The notes: a model not told the origin generated them from the letters alone. A stretch of 61,158 nucleotides of DNA from Candidatus Bacteroides merdigallinarum (GCA_019116285.1 DXBX01000062.1:1-61158), one strand, 5' to 3'; counted from the stretch's first letter, positions 1-12,900 are shown. Program-made: numbers and translations.

Positions 1-53
1 CCGGCCAATAGTGCGAACAGCCGGAATCGGAATGGATTCTTGTCGTTTTGCAT
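1..53 (-). CDS. 5' end of an unidentified protein, cut by window edge
   Basis: Seventeen codons run leftward from an ATG at 51-53 and read MQNDKNPFRFRLFALLA, a charged N-terminus entering a hydrophobic stretch, as in a signal peptide or membrane anchor. A -7-type box at 121-128 on the same strand supports a start here. The rest lies outside the window, so no function can be given. Confidence 0.4.
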   Translation of the reverse strand, partial: MQNDKNPFRFRLFALLA

Positions 54-120
54 GACATTAAAATTTATGATTCTACAAACACTTGGCGTGCCTCGTTCTC
101 CCGGGTGAAGAAGCACGATG

Positions 121-128
121 CAAAAGTA
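121..128 (-). promoter_or_regulatory. Putative Bacteroidales -7 box (TACTTTTG)
   Basis: Read on the minus strand this is TACTTTTG, matching the TAnnTTTG consensus of the Bacteroidetes housekeeping sigma factor. It would give a leader of about 60 nt before the ATG at 53. No matching -33 TTTG is seen at the usual distance. The surrounding 54-257 stretch holds no gene. Confidence 0.4.
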
Positions 129-257
129 TCGGAAAAAACAAGGGGCGGCTCTCCCGAATAGCAAGAAAGTAGTAATTGATTTATATCAAGAAATTGGCTG
201 CCAAGCACATACGCCTTGCCGGCATGGCCAAAAAAGTAGCGTCTGAAAACGTGCAGG

Positions 258-1913
258 TTACATCTTCAGGCGTCCGATGCGGGCCACAAGCCCCTCCAGT
301 TCCTCCCGGTTGCCGGCGGCCTTGTTGCGCACGCGGGTGCGGTAATTGTAGATGGTGGTGACGGAGTAGCGCAGGAACTGGGCAATCTTCACGCTGTCCG
401 TGATGCCCAGGCGGATGAGGGCATAGATGCGCAGTTCGGTGTTCATGCGTTCGCCGGGCTTGGGCGTGATGCGCTCGTCGGGCAGGAGCAACGAGTTGAG
501 ATCTTCGATAAAAGTCGGGAAGAGTTGCAGGAAGGTGTCGTCGAAGTTGGCATAGAAGTCCTTCAGCTCCTGCTCCACCTGCTTGGACGATTTCAGATCC
601 TTGTAGAGTTCTTGTACCTTACCCGCGGCAGCCAGCTTGCCTAAGTGGCGGCGATAGGCGTCCAGCTTCTCAATGTAGGTACTGCACTGGTCCATGTAGC
701 GGCCGATGTATTCCTCCTTCAGGTAAGAGTTCTCGGCAATGCTGCGGTTGGCCTCTTTCAGACTAGCGTTGGAGCGGTGCAGCTCGTCGTTCAGTTCCTT
801 CAGGCGGGCATTGGCCTCCACCACCTCGCGACGGGCCTGCACCACGCGCCGCATCTGCCGACGCACATAAAACACGGCCACCACCAGGAAGACGGACAAC
901 AGACTGATGGACACCAAGGCCCACGCCATCTGCCGCTGCCGCTTCTTGATTTGCAGTTGGTAGACATCGTTCACCACGGGGAATATCTTCAGGATTTCAA
1001 GGATGCGCAGGCGGGCGTTGCAGGCCACGGCATCCTCCATGCAGAGTTTCAAGTAAGTATAGGCACGCTCCACGTCGCCCTCATGGAAAAGCAGGACAGC
1101 CAGACGTGGCAGTGAGGCATATTCCAACACGGGGGTGGACATGTCGGCGATGGCGGAGATGGCCAGATATTTCTTCTCCTGCCTTGCGTCGGCCTTGTGA
1201 CGGTAGGACTCGGCCAGTGTATAAGCGGCAAGGGCCTCGTAATGGACGTCTCCGGCGTGGAGGTAACGCTCCATCAGGCGGATGGCATCGTCGTAACGGC
1301 CGGACTGGTTGTAGTGCTGGCAGCGGTTCATCACGTAGGACAGGGTGTCGCCCGTGGCCAGGTGATACTTCAGCAACGAGTCGGTATAGCAGTCCATCAG
1401 CCGGTGATAGCGCGTCTCCTCCTCGGGCACCACCACATAGTCGGCCATCCAACCGTAGAACGTGCGCAAATTATTGAAATAATACGGACGCAGATAGCCC
1501 GCCAGCGAATCCAAGCAGACAGAATCCATCCGCTCCAGCGCCTCCTTGTACATACCGGCGATACCCATCACCTCGGCCAGGTTCATACGGGCGTTGGCCA
1601 AACGTTCCGGACTGCCCAGCCGACGGGCCAGTTGCAGGCGTTCGCTCACAATGGCCTGCGACGAATCGGCATTGAACGAGCGGTATTCCTCGAACAACAG
1701 ACCCAACTGCTCGAAGCGTTCCTCGTCCGGCAGGCCGGGATAAAGTCGTTGTTTCAATTCCTGCAAGCGGTGTTGTTTGTCCGCAATATAACGCGGGCGG
1801 TCCTTGATGACCGCATCCAGCCGGTCCAACAAAGAGTCTATCTCCGAAGCAGCCGCCATAAGCGGCAACGTGCAGCACAGTAAGCAATACAGGCAAAAAA
1901 GGACTTTCTTCAT
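258..1913 (-). CDS. DUF6377-type membrane regulator (TPR-like sensor, HTH)
   Basis: A 551-residue protein. The start is placed at 1913 because it gives the signal peptide MKKVLFCLYCLLCCTLPLMA; a longer frame upstream lacks one. Residues about 25-375 are helical and TPR-like, and would be periplasmic. A transmembrane helix follows (WALVSISLLSVFLVVAVFYV), then a coiled coil. The C-terminal part has a helix-turn-helix look (IAQFLRYSVTTIYNYRTRVR), resembling LuxR-type recognition helices. This order matches the DUF6377 family of Bacteroidetes, proposed membrane-tethered regulators. It sits downstream of the two GH3 genes but has its own -7 box and a terminator before it, so it is probably a separate transcription unit. 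What it senses is unknown; regulation of the neighbouring locus is inference. Confidence 0.75.
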   Translation of the reverse strand: MKKVLFCLYCLLCCTLPLMAAASEIDSLLDRLDAVIKDRPRYIADKQHRLQELKQRLYPGLPDEERFEQLGLLFEEYRSFNADSSQAIVSERLQLARRLGSPERLANARMNLAEVMGIAGMYKEALERMDSVCLDSLAGYLRPYYFNNLRTFYGWMADYVVVPEEETRYHRLMDCYTDSLLKYHLATGDTLSYVMNRCQHYNQSGRYDDAIRLMERYLHAGDVHYEALAAYTLAESYRHKADARQEKKYLAISAIADMSTPVLEYASLPRLAVLLFHEGDVERAYTYLKLCMEDAVACNARLRILEILKIFPVVNDVYQLQIKKRQRQMAWALVSISLLSVFLVVAVFYVRRQMRRVVQARREVVEANARLKELNDELHRSNASLKEANRSIAENSYLKEEYIGRYMDQCSTYIEKLDAYRRHLGKLAAAGKVQELYKDLKSSKQVEQELKDFYANFDDTFLQLFPTFIEDLNSLLLPDERITPKPGERMNTELRIYALIRLGITDSVKIAQFLRYSVTTIYNYRTRVRNKAAGNREELEGLVARIGRLKM

Positions 1914-1935
1914 GGTGCAGGTGGTATTTTGCGGC

Positions 1936-1943
1936 CAAAGATA
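1936..1943 (-). promoter_or_regulatory. Putative -7 box (TATCTTTG) for the DUF6377 gene
   Basis: Minus-strand TATCTTTG 22 bp before the ATG at 1913 predicts a start site near 1929 and a very short leader. No convincing -33 element. Confidence 0.5.
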
Positions 1944-1977
1944 AGGATTTTTCCGGGAAAAGAGAACAGAAAGGACG

Positions 1978-2009
1978 AAAAAAGGAGGGACGCCTCCCGG
2001 CATCCCTCC
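1978..2009 (-). terminator. Rho-independent terminator after the GH3 gene
   Basis: Arms 1984-1994 and 1999-2009 pair over 11 bp with one G.U around a 4-nt loop. On the minus strand the stem is followed by six T (1978-1983). It ends the leftward glycosidase transcript. Confidence 0.8.
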
Positions 2010-2052
2010 CCCTACATTTTTTCTTATGCCTTTTTTAAGAAAAACCGTAATA

Positions 2053-4386
<2,334 letters not shown>

Positions 4387-4421
4387 ATAGGTAATATAAC
4401 ATTTGGTTGTTTACGCGAGGG

Positions 4422-4429
4422 CAAATATA
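4422..4429 (-). promoter_or_regulatory. Putative -7 box (TATATTTG) for the GH3 gene
   Basis: TATATTTG on the minus strand, with an expected start near 4415 and about 29 nt of leader to the ATG at 4386. It lies just beyond a terminator-like hairpin, consistent with a promoter restarting transcription. Confidence 0.5.
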
Positions 4430-4473
4430 CCGCTTTTACTGCAGACTTGTTACTGCCCTTGTACAGAAATAGA

Positions 4474-4517
4474 CAAAAGCAGCACACAAATGAAACAAAA
4501 CCTCACCCGTGTGCTGC
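4474..4517 (-). terminator. Terminator-like hairpin between the two GH3 genes
   Basis: Perfect 9-bp arms (4479-4487 and 4509-4517, GCAGCACAC/GTGTGCTGC) with a 21-nt loop. On the minus strand a short TTTTG follows. The weak T tract means it may be partial termination or 3'-end protection. Confidence 0.5.
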
Positions 4518-4525
4518 CAACCCTA

Positions 4526-6871
4526 TTACCGTTTCAACAAACTCAACTCCACTTGAGGCTTCAGGAGGTTGCCGACTTTCTCGGCAGAGGCGGCCACGTC
4601 GGCCTTCAGCGTAGCCTTGATGTCGCGCGAGGAGGCACCTACCAGGAACTGATACTCGCCCTCGGCGACTACCCACGAGGAGGCGGCTTCGTCAAACGAG
4701 GCCAGGTCGCGCGTGTTGACGGTCAGCACGACGTTCACCGTCTCGCCCGGCTGCAGCTCGGCAGTCTTGGCAAAGTCCTTCAACTCCTTGGCGGGCTTGT
4801 TGGCCTTGGCGGCATCGGGAGCGGTGACATAGAGCTGCACCACCTCCCGTCCGGCCACCTTGCCGGTGTTGGTCACATCGACGCGCACGGTGTACGAGCC
4901 GGTGCCGGCCTCGATGACGGGGTTGGTGTACTCGAACGTCGTATAGCTCAGGCCGTAGCCGAAGGGATAGGACACCTGCCGGTTGAAGCTGTCGAAGTAG
5001 CGGTAGCCCACGTAGATGTCTTCCTCGTAGTCCGTATAGTCCACGTTCTCCACGCGGCCCTCCTTGCGGGCCTCACGCTCGGAAGCCACCAGGGAGATGT
5101 CGGACGTCTGGTCGACGGGGAAGTTCTCCGTAGAGGCATGGTCCTGGTAACGCACGGGGAAAGTCATGGGCAGCTTGCCGCTCGGAGAGACCCGTCCGCT
5201 GAGGATATCGGCTACACTGTTACCTCCCTCTTGTCCGCCCTGCCAGGCGCAAAGGATGGCATCGGGCTGTGCCTTCCACGAAGCTGTCTCGATGGCGCCG
5301 CCTATGTTCAGCACCACGACCACCTTCTTGCCGGCGGCATGGAACGTACGGCAGACGTCGGCTATGAGCCGGTGCTCCTTCTTGCTCAGGTCGAAGCCGG
5401 AGGACTCGCGGTCGCGGAACTCGCCGGAGCCGCGGCCGATGGTGATGACGGCCACGTCCGCCCGGGCGGCCTGGGCCTGCAGCTCGGCCTCACTGATTTC
5501 CATCTCTTCGGGCAGGACAATGGGCAGGAAGGCCGCATACGGGTCTTTGTCCGACGGCTTCAGGCGCTCCTTCTCGGCAGCGATGTGGGCCTTGTACCTG
5601 GCCTCCAGCGCATCGTCGGTCACGTATCCCGCATTCTTCAGACCCTCCGGCATGGAGACCGTATAGGCGCGGTTGACGTTGCCCGAACCGGTACCGCCGG
5701 GGATGAAGTCATACGACGTGCAGCCGAAGAGTGCCACCTGCTTCACCTCCTTGGCCAGTGGCAGCGTGTTGTCCGCGTTCTTCAGCAAGACCATGCCCTC
5801 GGTGGCCGACTGCCGCGTGACGGCGGCATGGGCTTTCAGGTCGGGCTTGTTGCTGTACTTGTAGCCCTTGAACTTGGGCGACTGCAGAATCATCTCCAGG
5901 ATGCGGCAGACATTGGTGTCGAGGACAGCCTCGTCCAGCTTGCCGCTCTTCACGCCCTCCAGGATGTCCGTGTACTGGCGGTCATAACCGGGCTGCAGCA
6001 TGTCGTTGCCGGCCTTCATCTGGGCCACGGCATCCTTGCCGCCGAACCAGTCGGTCATCACCATGCCCGGGAAGCCCCACTCGTCGCGCAGCAGCGAGGT
6101 CAGCAGTTCGGGGCTCTCGGAAGTATAGGTGCCGTTCAGGTAATTGTAGGACGACATCACCGTCCAGGGCTTGCCCTCCTTCACGGTGATTTCGAAGCCC
6201 TTCAGGTAGATTTCGCGCAGGGCACGCTGCGACACACGGGCATCGTTGGCCGTGCGGTTAGTCTCCTGGTTGTTCACGGCAAAGTGCTTGATGCTGGTGC
6301 CCACGCCGTTGCTCTGGACGCCACGCACGTAGGCGGCGGCTATCTTGCCGCTCACCACGGGGTCCTCGGAGTAGTACTCGAAGTTACGGCCGCAGAGCGG
6401 GTTGCGCTGGATGTTCAGTGCCGGAGCCAGCAGGACGTCGGCGCCATACTCCAGCACCTCGTTGCCGATAGCCTTGCCGACATTCTCCACCAGGTCGGTG
6501 TCCCACGTTGAGGCCAGGAGAGTGCCGATGGGGAAGTGTGTGCAATAGTAGGTGGCGGTGTCGCCCTCGCGCGTGGGATTGATGCGCAGGCCGGCAGGGC
6601 CGTCGGCCAGCACCACGGCCGGGATGCCCAGGCGCTCGATGGGATAGGTGGTGCCGGCAGCACCGGGCACAATGTTGCGCGTCTCGCCGATGACGGCACT
6701 GTCGCCGGAGAAGCCGGCCATGCCGGTACCGATGACCAAGTGTATCTTCTCCTCCAGTGTCATGGCGCCGATGACGTCCTCGATGGGAGCCTGGCCCAGC
6801 TGCGGCGCACCGGGACCGCAGGCGCACAAGGTGGCGGACAAGAGAGCCGCCGAAAGTAATTGTTTCTTCAT
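4526..6871 (-). CDS. GH3 glycosidase lipoprotein (beta-glucosidase/xylosidase)
   Basis: A 781-residue GH3 enzyme. The N-terminus has a lipobox (LCAC, Cys18), so it is probably membrane-anchored, unlike the neighbouring GH3 protein. The nucleophile region is GMVMTDWFGG (Asp274). A C-terminal GH3 sandwich and a fibronectin III-like domain follow (FGYGLSYTTFEYTNP). Length and order match beta-glucosidase B-like enzymes. It lies 29 bp downstream of the esterase gene on the same strand, so the two are likely co-transcribed. The two GH3 proteins differ clearly in sequence and sorting signal, suggesting different linkages or cell locations; this is inference. Confidence 0.92.
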   Translation of the reverse strand: MKKQLLSAALLSATLCACGPGAPQLGQAPIEDVIGAMTLEEKIHLVIGTGMAGFSGDSAVIGETRNIVPGAAGTTYPIERLGIPAVVLADGPAGLRINPTREGDTATYYCTHFPIGTLLASTWDTDLVENVGKAIGNEVLEYGADVLLAPALNIQRNPLCGRNFEYYSEDPVVSGKIAAAYVRGVQSNGVGTSIKHFAVNNQETNRTANDARVSQRALREIYLKGFEITVKEGKPWTVMSSYNYLNGTYTSESPELLTSLLRDEWGFPGMVMTDWFGGKDAVAQMKAGNDMLQPGYDRQYTDILEGVKSGKLDEAVLDTNVCRILEMILQSPKFKGYKYSNKPDLKAHAAVTRQSATEGMVLLKNADNTLPLAKEVKQVALFGCTSYDFIPGGTGSGNVNRAYTVSMPEGLKNAGYVTDDALEARYKAHIAAEKERLKPSDKDPYAAFLPIVLPEEMEISEAELQAQAARADVAVITIGRGSGEFRDRESSGFDLSKKEHRLIADVCRTFHAAGKKVVVVLNIGGAIETASWKAQPDAILCAWQGGQEGGNSVADILSGRVSPSGKLPMTFPVRYQDHASTENFPVDQTSDISLVASEREARKEGRVENVDYTDYEEDIYVGYRYFDSFNRQVSYPFGYGLSYTTFEYTNPVIEAGTGSYTVRVDVTNTGKVAGREVVQLYVTAPDAAKANKPAKELKDFAKTAELQPGETVNVVLTVNTRDLASFDEAASSWVVAEGEYQFLVGASSRDIKATLKADVAASAEKVGNLLKPQVELSLLKR

Positions 6872-6900
6872 TATGGAATGTCTTTAAAGGTAAATATCTC

Positions 6901-8094
6901 TCACTTGAACAGCAGCGGCGCAAATTCCGTCAGGTAGATGCGCCAGTTGCGCCAGATGTGTCCGCCCTCACTCTCGTAGTACGTGTACTTGTAGCCATGC
7001 TTGTCCAGCAGCTTGCGGTAGTCCACGTTGGCCTGATAGAGGAAGTCGGTCTTGCCGATGCCGATCCAGTAGAGGGCCGGCTTCTTGGCGAACTGCACGG
7101 CCAGCTTCTGCTCCAAGTCCTCGTAGATGGGCGACTGTATGCTCTTGTCCGGCAGGATGGCGGCGGAGAACAGGCCGACATAGTTGAAGAGGTCGGGATA
7201 CTGCTTGGAGATGTGCAGCGAGTGATAGCCGCCCATCGAGAGGCCGGCGATGGCGCGGCTCCGCTTGTTGGCCTTCGTGCGGTAGGTCTTGTCGATGAAC
7301 TTCACCACGTCGGGGAAGGCGGACTCGAACGAGCCTTCCATCGTCTGCGGCAGATTGATGGTGGGAGCCTTGAAGCCGTCCTGCGACTCGCCCGGAGCGG
7401 CCTCCTGCGAGGCATTGCCGTTGGTCATGACCACGATCATCGGCTCGGCCTTGCCCTGCGCAATGAGGTTGTCCATGATCTGCGCCGTGCGGCCCAGGGC
7501 AATCCAGGCCTCTTCATCGCCGCCCATGCCGTGCAGGAGGTAGAAGACGGGGTAACGCTTGCCGCTCGTCTCATACCCGGCGGGGGTGTAGACCGTCAGG
7601 CGGCGCGTCTTCTTCAGCGTGGGGCTGTCATACCAGAGGCGCGACACGGTGCCGTGGGGCACGTCGTTCACCTTATACAAGTCGGCCCGGCCGCCCCCTA
7701 TCAGGAAGACGTTGGTCACCGTGGCCACGTCGCGGATCATATAGACGTTGCCGGGGTCCATCATCCGCAGGCCGTCCACCAGGAAGGAATAGCTGTACAG
7801 CTCCGGGGCCAGGGGTTCGGGCGTGGTAAACTCCCACACGCCGTCCTTGCCCTCCTTGAGGTCGGCCACACCCGGTGCCTCCCATACGCCGTTGGGCGTC
7901 TGGATGGGGGTCGGGGCCAGGAAGTCGCCCGTCACCTGCACCTTGACGGCCTTGGGCGCCTTCAGGCGGAAGGTCACGGTGTTGTCGTCATGCACTTCGG
8001 GAGACACTACGGGGATGGTTCCCCACAGGGCTTGCTGGGCATAGGCCATTACGCCGGTCAGCAGCAAAAGAGATAAAAAGAAAATTTTCTTCAT
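6901..8094 (-). CDS. CE1-like carbohydrate esterase with N-terminal E-set domain
   Basis: A 397-residue secreted protein (signal peptide ending AYA/QQ). Residues about 25-125 form an early-set, CBM48-like beta domain seen in Bacteroidetes ferulic-acid-esterase-type proteins. The alpha/beta-hydrolase domain of the esterase D/CE1 family follows, with nucleophile motif GLSMGG (Ser286), an oxyanion-region motif YLLHGMGGDE, and the catalytic His in GGHIWRNWR near the C-terminus. The family removes feruloyl or acetyl groups from plant polysaccharides. Its place between SusD and two GH3 genes fits deacylation before exo-glycosidase attack. The ester substrate is not known. Confidence 0.85.
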   Translation of the reverse strand: MKKIFFLSLLLLTGVMAYAQQALWGTIPVVSPEVHDDNTVTFRLKAPKAVKVQVTGDFLAPTPIQTPNGVWEAPGVADLKEGKDGVWEFTTPEPLAPELYSYSFLVDGLRMMDPGNVYMIRDVATVTNVFLIGGGRADLYKVNDVPHGTVSRLWYDSPTLKKTRRLTVYTPAGYETSGKRYPVFYLLHGMGGDEEAWIALGRTAQIMDNLIAQGKAEPMIVVMTNGNASQEAAPGESQDGFKAPTINLPQTMEGSFESAFPDVVKFIDKTYRTKANKRSRAIAGLSMGGYHSLHISKQYPDLFNYVGLFSAAILPDKSIQSPIYEDLEQKLAVQFAKKPALYWIGIGKTDFLYQANVDYRKLLDKHGYKYTYYESEGGHIWRNWRIYLTEFAPLLFK

Positions 8095-8141
8095 TGTTCT
8101 GATGTTTTATGATTATACATGGTTCATTTGATTCCAAACAA

Positions 8142-8167
8142 GGGGGCGGCCCGCGGGCCATTCCCCC
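8142..8167. repeat. Palindromic GC-rich element upstream of the esterase
   Basis: A perfect 12-bp palindrome GGCCCGCGGGCC (8148-8159) is flanked by GGGGG (8142-8146) and CCCCC (8163-8167), in the spacer between susD and the esterase gene. It could be an mRNA hairpin setting relative expression, or a protein site. Confidence 0.4.
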
Positions 8168-8237
8168 GCAAAGTAACTGAATTTTCCGTTAAATCAATCC
8201 TTTATACCTTATTTTTTACAACACATTTGCCGTGTCC

Positions 8238-8280
8238 GTTCGCGGGTATCCGCGAACGCGCTCGGCGGAGCCGACGAGCG
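8238..8280. repeat. Two adjacent hairpins in the susD-esterase spacer
   Basis: A perfect 8-bp stem with GTAT loop (8238-8257) is followed at once by a second inverted repeat (CGCTCG at 8259-8264 with CGAGCG at 8275-8280). The words resemble the GGTACC-centred repeats at 21476 and 56754. The location between the binding-protein genes and the enzyme genes suggests transcript-end protection or partial termination. Confidence 0.55.
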
Positions 8281-8305
8281 CACGGTAACACGGGCAATGA
8301 GAGGG

Positions 8306-9922
8306 TTACCAGCCTTCGTTCTGCTCCATGGCAGGGTTCACCTCCGTCTCGCGCAAGGGGATGGGCAGCAGCTTGTTGCGCTCCTTGAAGCCGTAGACCG
8401 TGTTCGTGGCCAGGGTGCTCTGCTCGTGCGAGGCGATGGACGTGGTGCCGTCGGGGTTGTAGGAAACGGTCCAGGCAAACTGGGGAATCTCCTTGCCCTG
8501 CTCGCCCAGCACGCGCTCCGCGTCGCCCCAACGTACGAGGTCCTGATAGCGGCAGCTCTCCATGCAGAGTTCCAGGCGCTTCTCGGTCTTCACGTCATCC
8601 ATCGTGACGGCAGCCAGGGCCGGCAGCTGGGCACGCCCGCGCACCTCGTTGACGTAGGCCAGGGCCTTGGAGGCATCCACGCCGCCCTGGATGTGGGCCT
8701 CGGCGGCCATCAGCAGCACCTCGGCATAGCGCATGATGCGCAGGTTGCTCCACTGCAGCATCTGCAGGTAGCTCTGGTCGATGATGCAGTCCTCCTTCAG
8801 CAGGCGGGTCTTCCAGAAGAAGTAGCCCTCGTTGCCCGGCAGCGCGGCACCGGCAAAGTTGACCACGCCCGCCTCGTTCATCTGCTCGTAGGTGCGGATG
8901 GTGCTGCGCAGGCGGTAGCCGTCCACACCCTCCTCGGCCACGAAGGCGTCATACAAGGATTTCTGCGGGCTCATGAAGCCATAAGAGCCTTGGGCGACAA
9001 GGTTGCCGACTTCCGTCCCGGGCATGTAGCTCAGCATGGACGTGCGCCAGCCCAGCATGATGTTCAGCTGCGAGAACTGGTTCCACGCCTGTTCTGCGTT
9101 CTTTACGCGATTGAGCTCGAAGATGGCTTCGCAGTTGTTGTTGGTGGAGGCGTGGCCCAGCATTTCGTATTCGCCCCGATAGAGGTCGTACTTGCCGGAA
9201 GCGATGACTTCGTCAAGGACGGAAGCCGCCTCGGCATACTTGCCTTCGAACAGGTAGGCCTTGCCCAGGAACGCCTTGGCCGTCTCGGCCGTGATGCGGA
9301 TGCCGGTCTCCTTGTCATCCACGCTGTTCTTGGAGGGCAGGGCCCCGGCGTCGATGGCGGTCTGGAATTCGGTCTCCACAAACTCCCACGTGGTCTCGGG
9401 CGTGCCGTTGGACATGTGATATTCCGCATTGTCCAGCACGTGGTCCACCACGGGAGCCGTCCCCCAGAGGGTCACCAGGTAGAAGTGTGCCCAGCCGCGG
9501 GCCACGTGTGCCTCGGCCACGGCGCGACGCATCGTCTGGCTGTCACCCGTCACATTGTCGATAATCAGGTTGGCCTTATATATTAAGGTATAGAGGCCGG
9601 AATACAGGCCTTGTATCATGCTGTGGTCCGTGTCATAGTTGAACTCGTTCAGCTTCTCCATGTCGGCGTTGTCGTTGCGCTGTCCGCCGGCCGTCCAGGC
9701 ATCGTCGGACATGCAGTTCAGCACGAAGTACCAGTTGTAGTGCAGGTCGCGCCAGGAGGCGTACATGGATGCCACGGCGGCTTCCGCCTCCGTGTCTGTC
9801 TGGTAATATTCGTCCGGACTGCCCAGACTGCCGTGCTTCGAGATGTTCAACCGGTCTTCGCAACCGGCAAAGCATACTGCCAGCAAAACTGCGAGCATAG
9901 TGTATAACGATTTTGTCTTCAT
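8306..9922 (-). CDS. SusD/RagB-family glycan-binding lipoprotein
   Basis: A 538-residue surface lipoprotein with lipobox FAGC (Cys21). It has the SusD architecture: an N-terminal helical SusD-like region (SPDEYYQTDTEAEAAVASMY, WRDLHYNWY) with TPR-type helices, and the C-terminal SusD/RagB domain including LRIMRYAEVLLMAAEAH and ALAYVNEVRGRAQLPAL. SusD proteins cap the SusC barrel and deliver oligosaccharides. It lies 25 bp after the susC-like gene and is surely co-transcribed with it. The glycan bound cannot be told from sequence. Confidence 0.95.
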   Translation of the reverse strand: MKTKSLYTMLAVLLAVCFAGCEDRLNISKHGSLGSPDEYYQTDTEAEAAVASMYASWRDLHYNWYFVLNCMSDDAWTAGGQRNDNADMEKLNEFNYDTDHSMIQGLYSGLYTLIYKANLIIDNVTGDSQTMRRAVAEAHVARGWAHFYLVTLWGTAPVVDHVLDNAEYHMSNGTPETTWEFVETEFQTAIDAGALPSKNSVDDKETGIRITAETAKAFLGKAYLFEGKYAEAASVLDEVIASGKYDLYRGEYEMLGHASTNNNCEAIFELNRVKNAEQAWNQFSQLNIMLGWRTSMLSYMPGTEVGNLVAQGSYGFMSPQKSLYDAFVAEEGVDGYRLRSTIRTYEQMNEAGVVNFAGAALPGNEGYFFWKTRLLKEDCIIDQSYLQMLQWSNLRIMRYAEVLLMAAEAHIQGGVDASKALAYVNEVRGRAQLPALAAVTMDDVKTEKRLELCMESCRYQDLVRWGDAERVLGEQGKEIPQFAWTVSYNPDGTTSIASHEQSTLATNTVYGFKERNKLLPIPLRETEVNPAMEQNEGW

Positions 9923-9947
9923 TGTCTTTCTGTTGTTTAGAGGTTAA

Positions 9948-12900
9948 TTAAAATTCGATGTTGAAGCCGAATACGACCTTCTTGGAACTGGGGTAGCCGC
10001 CCATGTCGATGCCCATGCCGTTGGTGGAGTTGGCCGAAGCCTCGGGGTCGAAGCCGGGATAGCTGGTGAAGGTGAAGAAGTCGTCCAGCGAGCAGTACAC
10101 GCGCAGGTTGTTGATGAAGGCCTTCTTCAGCCACGTCTTCGGCAGGGTGTAGCCCAGCTGGATCTGCTTGATCTTGAAGAACGAGCCGTCGAACACCACG
10201 GCGTCGGACGTGATGTAGCGCTCCATATAGTTGGCACCGGCACGGGGCTTGGTCCCGTGGGGATTGTCCACCGTCCAGCGGTCGTCAAAGTAGATTTCCT
10301 TCAGGTGATTGGCCTTGGTCTGGTCCGGGCGGAACGATGCGTTGTAGATGTCGTTGCCTGCCGAGCCGGTACCGAAGACAGTCAGATCAAGACCTTTCCA
10401 GGCGGCGGTCAGCGTGATGCCGTAGGTGAAGTCGGGGATGGCATCGCCGATATACGTGCGGTCGTCGTCGTTGATGACGTTGTCGCCGTTCAGGTCCTTG
10501 AAGGTCGGGTCGCCCGTGGCGGGATCAATTCCGGCAAACTGGTAGCCGCGGAAGTAATAGACGGGATAGCCTTCCTCGAAGTAACTAAGAGGATAAGTGT
10601 GGAACTGGGTGCCCACCACGCGATCCAACGAGGGGTCGAGGTAGGTCACTTTGTTCTTCAGCGTGGCGAGGTTGGCGCGGACGCTGTAACTGAAGTCTTT
10701 GATATTGTCGCGCCAGCCCAGCTCGAACTCGAAGCCTTTGTTCTCGACGTTGCCGGCGTTGATGGGCGATACCGTGCCGCCTACTACGAGTGAAGGCGTT
10801 GTGCCCGTCACCAGCAGGTCTTTCGTCTTCTTGTTGAACCAGTCCATGCTGAAGGTCAGGCGGTCGCGCAGGAAGCGGGCGTCGAAACCGATGTTCAGCT
10901 GTTCGGAGGTCTCCCACTTCAGTTCGTCGTTACCCATGGAGTTGGGCGCATAACCGTTGACAAAGGCATTGGCATTGGTGAAGGGATACAGCCCGGAGGC
11001 AGCCATCAGGACGCTGTACGGGTAGTTGCTCAACGCGGCGAGGCTACCGTTCTGTCCCCAGCTGGCACGGATTTTCAGGTTGGTCACATAGTTGCGGATG
11101 GGCTGGAAGAACTGCTCCTCGGACACGGTCCAGCCGGCGGACACGGCGGGGAAGTAGCCCCAGCGGTTGCTGGCCGGCAACAGGGAAAGGTCGGCAGCAT
11201 CGGCACGGAGCGAAGCCTGCACCATGTAGCGGCCCTTGTAGTCGTAGCCGACACGTCCGTAGTAGGACATCTTGGCCGTGCGGGTCTTCTCGCCGCCCAC
11301 GGTCTTGGTGGCCGAGGCCGCAGCGTAGTTCAGGAAGTAGAACAGGGGGTCGTTCTGCGTGATGGCATGTTCGCCGTTGGCAGCCAGGCTGCCGCTGACG
11401 TAGTCATACGTCTGCTCCTGGAAGGACATACCGAGCATGGCGGAGACGGTATGGGCGTCGGCGAAGGTCTTCATGTAGTTAGCGAAGTTTTCCCACTGGT
11501 AGTATATGGTCGTGGACGACTGGCCGTTGACGCTGGTGAAGAGGTTGGACTGCGTCGAGTTGCCATAGAACGGCAGGTTGACCCCGGACGAGCGGGCGCC
11601 GCCGAGGCGGTAGCCGAAGCGGGAGGTGAACGTGAAGCCGTCGAACGGCGTGAGGTCGGCAAAGATGGAGCCGGTGACATTGAAGCCGCTGTTGCGCGTG
11701 ATGTTGTTGTTCATCATGATGAGGGGGTTGTAGTTCTCGCCCTCAAAGAAGGCGGACACGCCGTAGTAGTCGCCGTTGGGCGCCTTCATCAGGTCGCGGC
11801 CCTGGTTCAGCAGGTTCTGCATGTTGGCCGGGAGATTGTCGGGGCTGTAGGTGGGGGCCGTCAGGGGGTCCATCATCAGCACAGCGGACAAGGTGCTGCC
11901 GTAGGCGTTCTGACCCGTGACGCGGCGGACGCTGTACTTCTCAATCTGGTTGGTCGTGCCCACCTTGAGCCAAGGCTTGATTTTGTAGTCGGCATTGATG
12001 GTGGCGGTCATGCGGTTGTACTTGTCGTTGTCGCCCACGATGATACCGTTGTTGTTCAGATAGGTCAGCGAGAGGTAGTAGCTGCCGCGGTCGCTGCCTC
12101 CGGCAAAGGACAGGTTGTGCTTCTGCATCTTGCTGTTCTCAAAGATGGCGTCCACCCAGTCGGTGTCGGTCACGCCGTCCCAGTTGGCCTCGATGCTGCT
12201 CACCGGGATGAGGCTCGTGCCGCCGGGGGCCGCTTCCGTCATGTAGGCGATGTACTCTTGGGCGTTCATCAGCTTCGGCACGCGGGCGATGGACTGCGAG
12301 GCGAACTGGAAGTCGTAGGAAATCTTCGTCTGTCCGGGACGTCCCTTCTTCGTGGTGATGAGGATGACACCGTTACCGGCCTCGGCACCGTAGATGGCGG
12401 CCGATGCGGCGTCTTTCAATACCTCCATGGACTCAATGTCATTGGGGTCTATGCCGGAGATGTCGCTCAGGCGCACGCCGTCCACGACATAGAGCGGGTC
12501 GGAAGCCACGTTGGAGGAGTAACCGCGCACGCGGATGGTGGGCGTCTCGCCGGGACCGCCGGACGAAGTGATGAGCTGCACGCCGGCCGTCTTGCCCTGC
12601 AAGGCCTGGGCGGCGGTGGTGATGGTGCGGTTCTCCATATCGGCGGCTTTCACCTGCGAGATGGCGCCCGTCACCGAGCTCTTCTTCTGCACACCGTAAC
12701 CGATGACGACCACTTCTTCCAAGGTCTCGGTGTCTTCCTTCAAGGTCACATTCAGGATGCCGCCCTTGACCACATGTTCCTGCGGGATGTAGCCCACGTA
12801 GGAGAACACGAGGGTGGCTCCCGGCTCCACGGTGACGGAATAGTTTCCGTCGATGTCGGTGATGGCACCGCTCGCGGTGCCTTTCACCTGCACACTGACG